The notes: a model not told the origin generated them from the letters alone. A stretch of 64,000 nucleotides of DNA from Artemia franciscana (GCF_032884065.1 NC_088865.1:47400368-47464367), one strand, 5' to 3'; numbered from the stretch's first letter, positions 25,270-38,433 are shown. Program-made: numbers and translations.

Positions 25270-27050
25270 AACAACTACAAACAAGTCACCGTATCACTAA
25301 GTTGCCTGAGGCCAGCACAGCTATACACGTTCATCTTCCATCTCGAATTTTATAAAAAAGCCTATTTATGGCCTCCTCCCCCATGATGTTCCTATTACTC
25401 TTTAAACTTTCCTTATGAAATCCTCCTACCACACCACGGACAGTCTGTTTTCCGTTTAGTGCTAAACGATTGGCCAAAAGGAAAATCTTCGGTAATCTGC
25501 TATTTTTCGTCGGCAAAATGTACTCTAGCCATATTAAGCTTTTTCTCATTATAATCCTAGAAAACGAGATTGAACCAGACCTGAACCTCAACTGATCGAA
25601 ATACAGTCAGTCAGCCAGAAGCCCAGACCCACCCGCTGGCAATTTTTCCGAAAAACACCTGGCGAATCTTCATTCATTTTTAGAGTGTCCGTGCTTCAGA
25701 ACCATTTTTGACCAATATCATTACTGTAGCTTGCAATTTTTTAATCTTAGGTTGCAGACTTATCTTAAAATTCTTTCAAACTTTTTTCAACTGTAAAAAA
25801 CATCTTAAGTCTAGCGTATTTTACTTTTAACATTTTCACTGCTCCCACCATCTTTACTAATAATAGTACCAATGTAGGTGAGGGGGTCTGCTTGATCAAT
25901 ATTTTTGTTACGCAGTGTCATCTTTTCATCTTCATTTAATCCTAGCCATTTTGAATTAATCCTCTTAAAATCATTTTTTGAACCTATTTTAGCACCCCGA
26001 ACTCGCAAAACTTCTAAAAGTTTATTTATTTTGCTGCAAATTCCATCTAGGATACTTAAATCGTCACCATCATTCAAATCCAGGATAGTTTTCCCTCCCC
26101 ATTTGATTGCGTGTTATTTCAACGCCTTTCCTGTGGTACTTAAGACAAAGCTTATGAAAATGATCCATATAAAGGAGGATGGAACAAAACGTTGCTTAAC
26201 TCCCGATTTGATACAAGACCGGCTGCTAACCTTTTTTACCTTAGCCACAGCAGTGTTATTCTGGTACATAGCACTAATCGCTTTAATGCATTTATCTAGT
26301 CTACAATACAACCTTCGCTAAAGCTATTTTATCAATAGAATTGAAAAATTGCTCATAATCTTTAGAACTGAAGACTAAAGGTATTTCATAACTCAGTCAC
26401 TTCTCAATTATTAGCTTAAGAATGAAAATTTGGTACACGTATCTTCTATCCATCTAAACTGCACTTTTCTATCTAATGACTTGGTCTGCGGTATATGATA
26501 GTCTAAAAAGTATCATATTACTAACCAAGCTACCAACTAGAGCCCAGGCTAATACCTCAAAAATACCGAACTCACACTTATCACCTTTCTTATGCACTCG
26601 TTTGATTAGGGTTTTTCTAAAATCGCTAGGTACTTCCTCATTTCCAAAAATCATATTCATAATCTTCAATAGTTTATTTCTAACCTCAAAGCCACCATAC
26701 AAAAAGAACTCATTTACCGCACTATCAGCACCTGGGGCTTCATCACTATTTATTCCTTAAAAATTTCACTAATTCTTTCTATATAAAACCAATCTTCCTT
26801 CACATCCAAGTTATATAATAGTTTTTTATTTTCCTCATTATTTTCTCATACAACTCTACCTTTGTTTAACAGATTCTCAAACTTTCGGCTTATCTCTCTT
26901 TTACTCTTTCCATATCACTAATTGTGGCCCCGTCCCTGTTTTAACACTGAAAAGTCCAGATTCCCTACCCCCTTTCCATTTATTAATATAACAGGTCAAT
27001 ATTTTACTATTTTCTGTGGATGCATCTTCCGGATCCTCGGTAATTCTAGG
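25270..27050 (-). pseudogene. RTE-like LINE reverse transcriptase remnant
   Basis: Read on the minus strand, conserved reverse transcriptase pieces follow in order across three frames: KFENLLNKGR-like text near 27.0 kb, FEVRNKLLKIMNMIF and VPSDFRKTLIK (26.6-26.7 kb), DKCIKAISAMYQNNTA and CIKSGVKQ (26.1-26.3 kb), GDDLSILD (the YADD-motif region) and LTYIGTIISKDGG (25.8-26.05 kb), then SRIIMRKSLIWLEYIL and NSRLPKIFLLANRLA (25.3-25.6 kb). The order is that of an RT domain plus C-terminal region of an endonuclease/reverse-transcriptase LINE. Multiple frameshifts and stops make it inactive. The 5' endonuclease part is missing or unrecognisable. Confidence 0.75.
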
Positions 27051-27479
27051 TTGTAAATTGGGGAGGTATTGATAATGAAAATAGAAAAATTTACAAGCCA
27101 TCAGCTTCTTAAAACAAGCGATAATATGAAATGACATCAAACATGCAACACGAACCGGGGTTTACAAGGTCCAGCAGAGCCCCTTGCACTTAATGATGTG
27201 AAGAGAATGAAGGATTTCGAATGCACACACAGACCTAATGGCACTTTTTCGGAAAGGTTCAACCAGAAAAACCATTTCCGTTTGCTACTTCAGCTAGCTT
27301 GTCTTGATTGTCAATGTTATTGGAAAAAACAAATACAAAATAAGGCAATATTTATCACATAATATGGTAGTTCATGAGATATCAGATCATGTGTTATAGG
27401 CTTAAGCTTTAAAAGGGACATCAATTACGTAATATATAGAAATTCATCACACTTGGCAAAAACCGTAGCAAGAATACAA

Positions 27480-29500
27480 ACCAGTGTGCTCAAATAAGCT
27501 GCCCTTTCACCGTATAAGCTCTCAACAAGCGACTGAAGCTTGGAGTAGGGTTGACAATTAGGAGCCCAAAGCCCATTGCTAATTTTTTCTCCATCTGAAA
27601 TCGTTGGGGTCCTTTCTGGGAATAATGGGAAGATGAGACCTTGACCATACCTGGGCTTGAATGTAAGCCCGCCAAATGTGATGGTTTAGCGCATTCTGGG
27701 TTGGAGGAAATCTGTCCATGGGTGATCGTTTTTTGTCAACAGATAATTCCTAAACTTGTTTACCGACTCTTTCCCACTGGAGCTGTCATATACAAGCATA
27801 ATCAGATTTTCAATCTATGCATAGTCGTTTTTAGTCAGCTCTTGAAGAGGAGAAGACTCTTGTTTACTGAATCTTTCCTAAAGAATCTGTCATATACAAG
27901 TACAGCCAACTTTTCAATCTGTGCAAAGTCAATTTAGTAGGCTCTTGAAGAGTAAAAGACAGGCGGTTGAAGACCTGTGTTATGGCACTGTGCGCTTCCA
28001 ATGCTTTTCCAAAACCCTCCTTTGCCATGCAACAGGAAAGCAGACACAGGGTCGCAGCCACTTAGAGCATGAAATAAAACAACCAGTGACTGCGCCTTTT
28101 CTTTGCCAAGTGCAGTTGATATGTTATGAGCAGGAATGTAGCAGAAACTATATCCTTGGCTGTAGGCTACGTACAGTTGATCAACCCCAATAAAAAAGCA
28201 CTTTGCGATGAGCAGAACAACTTCATATGAATCAGCCGTTCAGGCAGTGATGAATTTCATGTTGCAGCACACCTGAAGAAGGGAATGTAGGACTATCCTG
28301 CTATCTCACTCCTTGTGGTTGCTGGTATAAATTCTAGCCCAGTGAGTTGGAGTAGTACTTCTTGCGCCATCACCAGAAGTCAATACAACCCAATGAATTG
28401 TAACAGTGTCGCATATATTTTTTGCCATCAACTAGAATAGGCTCTGCTTTTTGTCTGAACACTGAAGGGTTACTAGTTCAGTTGCTATGTTTCACTTGTG
28501 AACTGCTTATGAATGTGTTTGCATGTTGCTTCTGTCACATATATGCCATACGTCTTTCTGTTTGGCTTTGAAAGGTGGAGAAGGATAGTACCATCAAAAA
28601 TCTTAGAATCAGCGTGACGTTTCTCGGTCACGAATTCGGAAGAATAAGCTGTGATCAGATATACAATACCAGACTTCGTGTTGAATCGCGGATTACCCTG
28701 ATCAGAGATTGAAGGAGAAAGAGGCTGATTCTTGCATTTGAAAAACTCTTCCAAGTCAGCACATCTGGTGTTGCAGCCAACATAGATCATACTATGAATA
28801 CTCATGCGGCCAACATAGAAGTCCATTTCGTAATGTTCTGCAGTCTGCTGTGCCTTCGGATTTCTGAAATCTTCAGTCATATTATCGCTTCTGGTGCTGC
28901 AATCATAAGTATCCTCATTGCAAGTGGATCGTTGGTTAGTCCACTTATCCTACCAAAACCCTTCACAGATTTCATGTTAAATTCATTCGCTTGGTATAAT
29001 GGGATATAAGAGAATGGTTTGCCTGTAGCAGAAAATACAAACTTTCTTGCTTCGAATTCCCTTTAAACAGATTGTCAGACTGACAATAGTATCTGCATAT
29101 CTCTGATATGTTCAGACAACCATCGGTCACAATTTTAATAGTCAGAAAGGAGCAAGACTATTTTGATGATGCCTGCAACGTATAAATGAGAGTCACCGGT
29201 TCGAAGAGACTTGACTAGAACAAGTAACAGATTGGTGTGTCTAATCACCCGATTCCAGAAGGCAAAATTGAAACACACTGCTTCGCGCTCCTTTCCTCAA
29301 TTAATGAAATCCTTCATTTCATCATCATCTGACTGTGTGCAAAACGGTCACCACTTTAACTCCTCAAGTGCGACAATAGTAACTTCATAGGCATACCGAA
29401 AACGGTTAACGTCACTATCCTTTAATGCGTCACATCTCCCTTCCGTGAAAATTCTTGCATCAGTCAATGCCTTTTTAGCGCTTTGATTGCTCTATGGGGT
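27480..29500 (-). pseudogene. Degraded gene of a widespread repetitive metazoan protein, TE-associated
   Basis: The minus strand, across frames with stops, reads: DVNRFRYAYEVTIVALEELK (29.4 kb), FNFAFWNRVIRHTNLLL, RWLSEHIRDMQ, GKPFSYIPLYQANEFNMKSV and GFGRISGLTNDPLAMRI (28.9-29.0 kb), then a 131-codon intact stretch (28880-28485) with QPLSPSISDQGNPRF and IFDGTILLHLSKPNRKTYG, then YIPAHNISTALGKEKAQSL and FHALSGCDPVSAFLLHGKG (28.0-28.1 kb), and finally RAYIQAQVWSRSHLPIIPRK (27.6 kb). I recognise this order from large, high-copy uncharacterised proteins in many animal genomes that end in a Cys/Lys-rich tail; function unknown, probably mobile. This copy is dead. Confidence 0.6.
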
Positions 29501-30360
29501 GCTATAGAGCAATCGCTTGAATTCCTACCAATCATCATTGACGTGCGCTGACACGCATACTCGAGCTCTAAACTATACACTCTAAACTCTAATTTTTCCA
29601 GCTTTTGAAATCCATGGAATTTGCGCTTCCATTTTGCAATTTACGCGCTTTCAATGGTGGTCAATCGTGCACTTCAGAGCGATCTTTCGCTTTATTGGAA
29701 TTGCACTATCTTAAAACTTATTTTCAGAAGCAGTGTTGCTTCTGTAGCCGGACTAGTAAACTTGCACTTTTCCAGTGCTTGGAGTGCTTTATAGGGCAAT
29801 ACAGAGCAATGACTAGACTTCAAACGAATCACCATATTTCATACTGTGTATCAACTTTTTCCAGAGTTTCTCAAAACGTTCCATCAGATTTGCACTTTTT
29901 CCGCGTTTTTGAGAGCGCAAATATGCACTTGAGCAGACAAACTCGAGCTGCTTCCTGCAATAGTTGAACTTCTAGTAATTTAAACTATGTTTTTGCTAGT
30001 TTTGTATTCGTTGGATTAGACGCGTCTATTTTGCATTTTACGCACGTTTTAAACGCTCTATTGTGTATTTCAGAGCAACCCTTTACGTTTCAATTAGTCA
30101 CCATAGGAATCTCCATATCGTAAAAGATATTGTTAGAAGTTTTAATGCATCTATAGAGAGACTGGTGAACTTGCGCTTCTTATTAGCACTTCGAGTGCTC
30201 GTAAAGGAGCTTTCGATTATCCACTCAACGTTCTTTCCGTCACCATTGGATTTCCCGTGCTTCAACCTATATCTAAAACGATTTTGCTGCTTTGAACCGA
30301 AAGTGCACAATTCTAGTGATATTTTTTTGTTTAACGGCCCCAATACTTTTCAAGGCTAAA
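29480..30360 (+). repeat. Degenerate tandem repeat with about 390-bp period
   Basis: TTTTGCAATTTACGCGC with CACTTCAGAGCGA at 29630-29690 recurs as TTTTGCATTTTACGCACG with TATTTCAGAGCAA at 30023-30080. Sub-units around CTTGCACTTTTCCAGTGC recur as well. Plus-strand frames of 120 and 98 codons here are byproducts. It adjoins the 5' side of the degraded TE protein gene and may be its flank. Confidence 0.5.
29493..29520. repeat. Short hairpin
   Basis: ATTGCTCTAT and ATAGAGCAAT are 10-bp arms around a GGGGTGCT loop. Confidence 0.75.
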
Positions 30361-30587
30361 AAAAATTGTACTTTAGTGAAAAAGTACAAATGAATGTGCG
30401 TTGACTTTTTTATATACATATGCTAATATCTATTCCTTAATTATATAATGATTTTTTATTTGTTACTGTAATAAAATTGGAAACATTTAAATTTTTTCAG
30501 TAGAGTGCAAATTATTTTCTGCCTTAGGTGTTGTGAGCATTATTTATGTTAATTTCTGCTCATTTTGACTTTGATTCAGTAATTTAT

Positions 30588-30885
30588 TACATAAAAAAAA
30601 CTATTTTTTTTAACTGAAAGTAGGGAGCGACATTAAAACTTAAAACGAACAGAAATTACTCCGTATATGAAATGGTTGTCCCCTCCGCAATCCCTCGCTC
30701 TTTACGCTAAAGATTTTAATTGTTTTAAAAAGCAGAATTGTGGCAAAGAGTCAAACTTTAGCGTAAAGAGCGAGGGATTGCGGAGGGGACAACCCATTTC
30801 ATATACAGAGTAATTTCTGTTCGTTTTAAGTTTTAATGTCGCTCCTTACTTGCAGTAAAAAAAATTCGTTTTTTTTTTATGTAAT
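30588..30885. repeat. Long palindrome of family A copy
   Basis: Arms of about 125 bp, near perfect, from ATTACATAAAAAAA to TTTTTATGTAAT. The loop contains AAAAAGCAGAATTGTGGC in the same orientation relative to the element as in the 9.3-9.6 kb copy. Confidence 0.9.
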
Positions 30886-32334
30886 TTCTGAACGGTTTTG
30901 AATTAATGCATGTTTGATTTTGTCTCTCCACACATAAATTATTGAAATGAAATTTGTATATTAATTCCTTTTTTGGCTAAATGGCTTTCTCTTAGTTTTG
31001 ATCAGACGATTTTGAGAAATAAGGGATGGGGAAGGAGGCCTAGTTGCCATGCAATTTTTTTCGGTTACATAAAAAGGCAACTATAAATTTTAATTTTAAC
31101 GAATTTTTTTTATTAGTAAAAAATATACGTAACATAAGAATTAACTTACGTAACAAACTTTTATATTCTTTAATTTTTATTATGTATATGAGGGGGTTTG
31201 TACCCTCGTTAATACCTCTTACTTTACACTAATCGTAAGTTTTGTCCCAATTCTTTAAGAATGACCCCTGAATCAGAAAGGCCGTAGAATAAATAGTTGA
31301 AATCACTAAAAATACTATAGCATAAAGAGCGAGGTATTTATCTCCTCCTAGATACCTCACTCTTTACGCTAAAGTATTTTTAGAACCCCTCAGATGCGTA
31401 ATAATCTCTGTTCGTTTTAAGTTTCAATGCTACTCTTTACTTTCAATTGAAATAACTTTTGCATGTTTATTTTTTAATTGTTTTTTTATAGTAATTTTTG
31501 AAAATTCTGCGCCCTTTTCATTGAATTTCTGTTCCCTCATGACATATTTCTCCAAGGAAAGATCCTCCCACATAGCCCCCTCCCCTCAACCCCACCCCCT
31601 AAACCAAAATAAAATCCCCTGAAAACGACTGTACACTTGCCAATAACCATTATTAAATGTAAACACTGGTCGAAGTTTGTAACTTGCAGCCCCTCCCCCA
31701 GGGACTGTGGGGGAGTAAGTCATTCCCAAAGACATAGTTATTATAGTTTTTGACTATGCGGAACAAAATGGCTATCTCAAAATTTTGATCTGTTGACTTT
31801 GGAGAAAAAATGAGCGTGGGAGGGGGCGTAGGCACCCTCCAATTTTTTTGGTCACTTAAAAAGGGCACTAGAACTTTTCATTTCCGTTAGAATTAGCCCT
31901 CTTGCGACATTTTAGGACCACTTGGTCGATACGATGACCCCTGGAAAAAAACAGAAAAAAAACAAAAACAAGTAAACATGCACCCGTGATTTGTCTTCTG
32001 GCAAAAAATACGAAACTCCACATTTTGGTAGATAAGAGCTTGAAAATTTCGCTATAGGGTTATCTTATATGCCGAAAGCGATGGTGTGATTTTCGTTAAG
32101 ATTCTGTGACTTTTAGGGGGTGTTTTCCCCTATTTTCTAAAATAAGGCAAATTTTTTTTAGGTTCGTAACTTTTGATGACAAAGACTAAACTTGATAAAA
32201 CCTATATATTTAAAATCAGCATGAAAATTTGATTCTTTTGATGTATATTTCAGCATCAAAATTTCGTTTTTTAGAGTTTCGTTTACTATTGAGCCGGGTC
32301 GCTCCTTACTACAGTTCGTTACCACGAATTGTTT
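30588..32334 (-). repeat. Family A element, full-length copy, inverted
   Basis: On the minus strand it starts at the right end with ATTCGTGGTAACGAACTG and ends at the left with the long palindrome. The inner arm carries TTGTCCCCTCCGCAATCCC as in the 7.9-9.6 kb copy, and the internal palindrome near 31310-31375 is also kept. Those two copies form one subfamily; the copies at 21.7 and 45.5 kb form another. Confidence 0.85.
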
Positions 32335-32770
32335 GATTGTAATCTCTGTTTGATTTGAATTTCATTTATTTATTGATGCTGATTTATGGTAGTTCTATCT
32401 TTGGTAGAACATTTGAATATATTTTTGCTCATATTTGGTTTGATGAAGTTCTTTACTTTTCTTTGAAAAACTTACCTGGTGGTAATTTTTTTTTTTTTAC
32501 ATTATTTAGAGTCAGCTATGGTCAGGAGCCTCAGCCAACGGTACTGAACAAACAATTATCCAAATTCGCCCAGTAATTTTGTTACCGCTCTTTTAATTTT
32601 GTCGTGGGTATTTTTCTTAAGAAATAAGTAATAAATCATCCATCGGAAATTAAACATATTAAGGCTCTACAACATTTCGAAGAAAATTCATATTTATGCT
32701 GAACAAAAGAAAACAAAAACAAAAACGCAAGTAAATCATTTATTACCTTTTTTATTGTCTCATAGTATTT
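32335..32770. other. Intron sequence, nothing recognised
   Basis: AT-rich spacer between family A and family B elements. Confidence 0.4.
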
Positions 32771-32774
32771 GTTT

Positions 32775-35010
32775 GGTTTTTATGGCACTTGGTATTAACC
32801 AAGTGACATATAGCAATCGCAAATTCTGTCGGTCTGTCTGTCGGTCTGTCTGTCTGTCGGTCCCGGTTTTGCTACTTTAGGCACTTCCAGGTAAGCTAGG
32901 ATGATGAAATTTGGCAGACGTATCAGGGACCGAAACAGATTAAATAAGAAATAGTCTTTTTCCCGATTTGACCATTTGGAGGGAGGGGAGTGGGAGGGCG
33001 TTTTCATTCGGAAAAATAGAAAAAATGAAGTATTTTTTGCTAACGAACGGTTGATCAGATCTTAATGAAATTTGATGTTTGGAATGATATCGTGTCTCAG
33101 AGCTCTTATTTTAGATCTGGCCACATTAAGAGGGGGGGGGGGGGGGTGTTGGGAGGGGGAAACCTAAAATCTTGGAAAACACTTAGAGTGGAGGGATCGG
33201 GATGAAGCTTGGTGGGAAAAATAAGCACAAGTCCTAGATACATGATTGAAATAACCGGAACAGATCCGCTCTCTTTGGGGCAGTTGGGGGAGGGAGGGTT
33301 AATTCTGAAAAATTAGAAAAAATGAGGTATATTTGATTTACGAACGGGTGATCGGATCTCAATGAAATTTGATATTTAGAAGGATATCGTGTCTAAAAGC
33401 TCTTATTTTAAATTCAGACCGGATCTGGTGACATTGGGGGGAGTTCGGGGGCCTAAAATCATGGAAAACGCTTAGAGTGGAGTGATCGGGATGAAACTTG
33501 GTGGTAAAAATAAGCAGAAGTCTTAGATACGTGATTGACATAACTGGAATGGATCCGCTCTATTTTGATAAATTGGGGGGAGGGTTAATTCTGAAAAATT
33601 AGAAAAAATGACGTATTTTTAACTTACGAAAGAGTGATCGGATCTGCATGAAACTTCCTATTTAGAAAGATCTCCTGACTCAAATCTCTCATTTTAAATC
33701 TCAACAGGATCCAGCGTCATTGGGGGGAGCAGTTGGGGGGGGCGGAAATCTGAGAAAACACTTAAAGCGGAGAGATTAGGATGAAACTGGATGGGAAGAA
33801 TAAAAACAAGTTTAAGATATGTGACTGACATAACCGGACCTGATCCGATCTGATCTTTTTGGTAGAGTTGGAGGGGGGGGGGGGGGGTAATTCAGAAAAA
33901 TGAGGTATTTTTAACTTATGAACGGGTGATCATATCTTAATGAAATTTGATATTTAGAAGGATCTTGTGCTTTAAAGCTCTTATTTTAAATTCCGACATG
34001 TCCTGTGACGTTGGGGGGAGTTGGAGGGAGAAACAGGAATTCTTGGAAAACGTGAAAATTGGTGAATTTTTATCTTACGAATAGGTGATTTGACCTTAAT
34101 GAAACTTGATATATAGAAGGATCTTATGTCTCAGATTTTCGACTCGAAATTTTGACGCTCTATTTTCGACTCGAATTGGATCTGGGGACATAAGGGGGCT
34201 GGAGGAGGGAAACAGAAATCTTGGAAACCACCTAGAGTGGAGAGATCGAGATGAAACTTGATGGGAAGAATAAGCACAAGTTTTAGATACGTGATTGACA
34301 TAATTAAAATGGATCCGTTCTCTTTGGAGGAGCTGGGGGTGTAAATTTGGAAAAATTAGAAAAATTGAGGTATTTTTAACTTAAGAACGGGTGACCAGAT
34401 CTTAATGAAATTTTATATTTAGAAGGAATTCATGTTTCATAGCTTTTATTTCAAGTCCCAACCAGATCTGTTGATATTGGGGGGAGTTGGAGGTAAAAAT
34501 CAGAAATCTTGGAAAACGCTTAGAGTGGAGGAATCGGGATGAAGCTTGGCGGATAGAATAAGCAAATGTCATAGATACGTGATTGACGTAACCGTATTGA
34601 ATTCGCTCTCTTTGGGGGAGTTGGGGGGGGGAGGGGTTCAGTGCTTTGGCGAATTTAGTGCTTCTGGACGTGATAGGACGATGAACATTGGTAGGCGTGT
34701 AAGGGTGCTGCACAAATTGACTAGTCATTTTCTCAGATTCGACCATTTAGGGGGCTAAAGAGAGAGGAAAAATTAGAAAAATGAGGTATTTATAACTTAC
34801 GAGTGGGTGATCGGATCTTAATGAATTTTGACATTTAGAAGGACATCGTGACTCAGAGCTCTTATTTTAAATTCCGACTCCCATTAAGCCTCTGATTTTC
34901 CTTTTAAATCAATCTATTGATTCTTAGAATTTTGTTAGAGCTCATACCATATGAGCTCTTGGCTCATAGCTCTTCTGGCTTCGTCACAAGCGCCATCTTT
35001 TTTTATATTA
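32775..35010 (-). repeat. Family B: inverted copy with terminal hairpin
   Basis: The left end has a perfect 8-bp hairpin (CACTTGGT, ATTA, ACCAAGTG), then a GTCGGTCTGTCTGTC tract, then about seven degenerate units of roughly 290 bp, each with CTTAATGAAATTTGATATTT. The right end matches the start of the 11.9 kb copy (GAGCTCTTGGCTCATAGC). No coding capacity. Homopolymer G runs of 8 to 16 separate units. Confidence 0.8.
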
Positions 35011-35860
35011 TATTGAAGAGTTTGAAGGTACTTAAAGAATATGAACCGATGAGTGATCCAACAGCTGTGAAAAGCTTCCGAGAGCTGTCCCTTAATGCCA
35101 TTCCACGGGCAATAGGGTAACCATCAGATGAACAAAGTAAATCAATGTTAAATCAGAAAAAATCACTAGATTCCTGAAAAGCATCCCTAAGATAGAAAAA
35201 AATTCGACAAAATTGTAATTTAGCTGCTTCAACAGATGAATTTTGAAAATACGTATCATTGTAAATACAGTTGAAAAAAAAATTGTCCCGCTTACTGAAT
35301 TTTCTAGTATGGGCACCCATGGCTTATCCAACTGATAAGTGAATTTTGGCCCACGGCGGTTCAACTAATATGATAAATTTTTCGTTTTAAGGTTTTTTTC
35401 TGGTCCATTTTTGACCCTCTAAAAATTAAAAATCATTTTCTTTTAACTTCTTTTGAGCTAGTAAAGTTCCTGGGGTGTAAAACTAGTAAAACAAGCTAGC
35501 AGTAAAATAATAATTCTATAAATCGTTCTTGAAATATTTTCGTTGAAAAAAAAAAACACACAGTAATTTGTCACCCCCTTAGATTTGGCCAATCCCTAGC
35601 AAAATCTCACGAATTGTCGTCATTGTGCACATAATTGACGTCAGTATTGACGTATTCAATATTGAGACAATTGACGTCATCGAAAAATAATAAAGCTTTC
35701 ACTTGTGCAGGTTCATATAAAGTTAGAAATACAAAGATTTTTTCAATTGAATAATACTGAATATAAAAAGGGTGAACGTTCTATATACGAATTTCCATGT
35801 AAAGGTGTTGCATTGAGAAACTATTTCTAATTAGTTTAAAATTTACCTGGAGGTTATAGA
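35011..35860. other. Intron sequence with clustered TGACGTCA motifs
   Basis: Two perfect TGACGTCA palindromes and one TTGACGTA variant lie at 35635-35682. No protein frame with a domain. Confidence 0.45.
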
Positions 35861-35861
35861 A

Positions 35862-37560
35862 TTGGGACCAAAATTTAAACTTTAGCGTAAGGAGCGAGGG
35901 ATTGAGGAGAGGGTTGTCCACCTCATACATGGAATAATTTCTGTCCTCTACAACTTTTAATGTTGTTCTTTACTTTTAGTTGAAAAAATAATTCGATATT
36001 TAATTTCAGTTCATTTTTCAGATCATGACGAGAAATCCTCTTACCTGCTTCATGGAATGCTCCACGCGAAAATCCACCATACCCTCAAGAAAAATCCCAC
36101 TTGAGAAAAAAATTCACCCACAGGGAATTCCTTCCGTATAAAATTCCTTCAAAACCTCTTCTCTAAAAAATTCTCCCGAAAATATTTTCACTAACAATTC
36201 TCTCTGGAAACTTCTCCAGAGAAATTTGCTTTTTATGTTTAATTTCTGATAGGCTTTCGAATTTTGACGGAAATCCCTTTTTTGGAAAACTCCCACCCCC
36301 CACCCCCACCCCCCCCTTCAAAAGATCCTCACAAAAAAAAAACTCCCCACGAAAAATTCCTCCCGTGAAAAATCTTTCAACGGAAAGGCTTTCAAATTGT
36401 TGTGTTGTATCGGATTAACGACGCTTCTTTACTACTAAGGTCCCTGCGTCGGCCCTGCAGTGCATTCCTGCAGCATGATTCGATCTCTGGGTCCCGTATT
36501 ACCAAGCTAAGGTCAAACCCACTGCGCCACCACAGGACAAAGGCTTTCAAATTTTGACGGGAATTCCTCCTTTTGAAAAGTCTCCCTCTTCGAAAGTTCT
36601 TTCCAAAGTTATTTCCCGACGGAAAATTTTTGCCGTGCAAAATCCTTCAACGGAAAAATCTCTCCAATCACCTCTTTACTGAAAATTTCCCCTCGAACTT
36701 TTCCTCTACATGTAAAATTCAGCAACCAAAGAGAAAATAAGACGAATAAAAAAAAATCGGTGTGCAAACTAGAAAATTTCCCCTCCCCCATATAAATTTC
36801 CCTTAGATAATTCCCTGAGACTTCCCTACTCATAGAAAATTCTCCCCAGGGATAATCCTCATTCCTCACCCTGCATAAGAATCCCCAAAAAATCTCCTTA
36901 TATTTTCCACCTACAAATATCAGGCCTATATGTCATCAACGGGCAAACTGCACAAAGTATAGTCCTCCATTCTAGAAGGCTTAGTGATCGGACCATTCAA
37001 TTTTACTAACTGACTGGCTATCTCAAAATTTTGATTGGGTTTCTTCGGGGATAAAAGGGAATGAGAGGAAGGCTAGTTACCCTCATTATTTTTTTATATA
37101 CGAAGGGCACTTGAATTCTAATTTTCTGATCCAATGAGCCCTCTCCTGATTTTCTTACATCAGTTATTTAGTACGATTTTTCAGAAGAAAAAAATAAAAA
37201 TATATCCATGGTCTATGTTTTGGTCCAAAATGCGTAATTCAACATTTCTGTACATAGGAGTTTTGAAACCTCTAAAGAGACTCTAAACCTCTAAAATTCT
37301 ATACCTCTATATGCTAACTCACTGATGGCGTAAATTTCAATAAAATCATTAAGATGAAGCTTATTTTTGGGAGTTTTCCCTTCTTTCTCGAAAATCAGGT
37401 AAATTTTCTAATTTTGTAACTTTTGATGAGTCATATTAAACTTAACAAAATTTATATGATTGGAATCAGCATAAGAAACTGATTCTTCTGACGCTTTATT
37501 GTTACCAAAATCAACATTTTTTAAAGTTTCAATTACTATTACGGCCGAGTCGACGAAACA
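35862..37560 (-). repeat. Family A element, old copy with SINE insertion
   Basis: One palindrome arm (ACTTTAGCGTAAGGAGCGAG) is at 35878; the body is recognisable from 37020 (GGCTATCTCAAAATTTTGAT) to the 5' end near 37540 (CAATTACTATTACGGCCGAG). Between 36000 and 36900 it is scrambled by CCC/GAAAA-rich tracts and a tRNA-derived SINE. Confidence 0.6.
36435..36540 (-). mobile_element. tRNA-derived SINE
   Basis: The minus strand has GGTGGCGCAGTGGGTTTGAC, with an A-box-like core (TGGCGCAGTGG), and 35 to 40 bases later AGATCGAATC, a B-box-like core. This spacing is that of an RNA polymerase III promoter in a tRNA-like head. The composition is clearly GC-richer than the flanks. Confidence 0.55.
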
Positions 37561-38433
37561 AAGAGAAAAGTTTAGGGTTTTCTTTGAGTTTGGTAAAATT
37601 TTCACTAATGATCCATTTTCCTTTCAATAATTAGCTTTACGGTAATTAATTTGTTTTATTTCATACACTGTGTCACAAAAATCAGTAGATTTAGGAAACA
37701 ACCACTAGTTTTAAAATAAAATCATTAAAAGCCTCTAGGCAAAAAATCACGAAGCAATAAAAAAAAATATCAATAGAAATGACGATAAATCCCTAGGTGG
37801 TCGCAACCCTGGGGGACACCCGACAGCAAAGAAGACCCCAGAACACGCTGTGGTTGAAATATCCGGGAGATCTTTGTGGCCTTGATACCTTCACCCAACT
37901 GAAGTGGGAGGGTGTTACCAAATTAGATCGATGACTAGAGGCTCTTTCTTCCTGCCCTAGGCACATATGATAATACAAGTGGAATAAAGGTCTAAGAAAA
38001 GGATTTTGGCTAATGTTAAAAGTTAAGATTCATATTTTGTTTGTTTTATACTTAAAGTCTATTTTTATTGAAGTTTTGGAAACACTATTTAATTTTGTTT
38101 TGATATTTTGTTGAGGTCCAGCTTAAGTAAACAAAAAAACTCACATGAACCGTCAAAAGTCAAAATTTTTAAGGCTACATACCATTTCTATAAGAAGTTT
38201 GATTTGTATGCTTACTTAAGCCCAAGAGGTAACAACTGAAAATATGTAGACGAAAAGAACGCGAATAATACAAAAGAAAATTGGCATGGCTCAACCTTTT
38301 CTCAAATTGGTACAGAACAATGGCTTAGTACATTAAAAGGAATTCTATAACCACTAAGTGTGTACTTCTGTGGATGTTAAAATTGTGATATCGCGTTAGA
38401 ATATTCGTATTACTATATAATTGGCTGTGTTAC
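37561..38433. other. Intron sequence with a GC-rich segment of unknown origin
   Basis: The 37790-37985 segment (for example ACCCGACAGCAAAGAAGACC) is much GC-richer than its flanks and may be a small dispersed repeat. A 61-codon frame there has no domain. Confidence 0.4.

Noticed and set aside
29605-30359. Plus-strand frames of 120 and 98 codons
   Set aside because: They lie in a degenerate tandem repeat and have no recognisable domain or shared protein between units.
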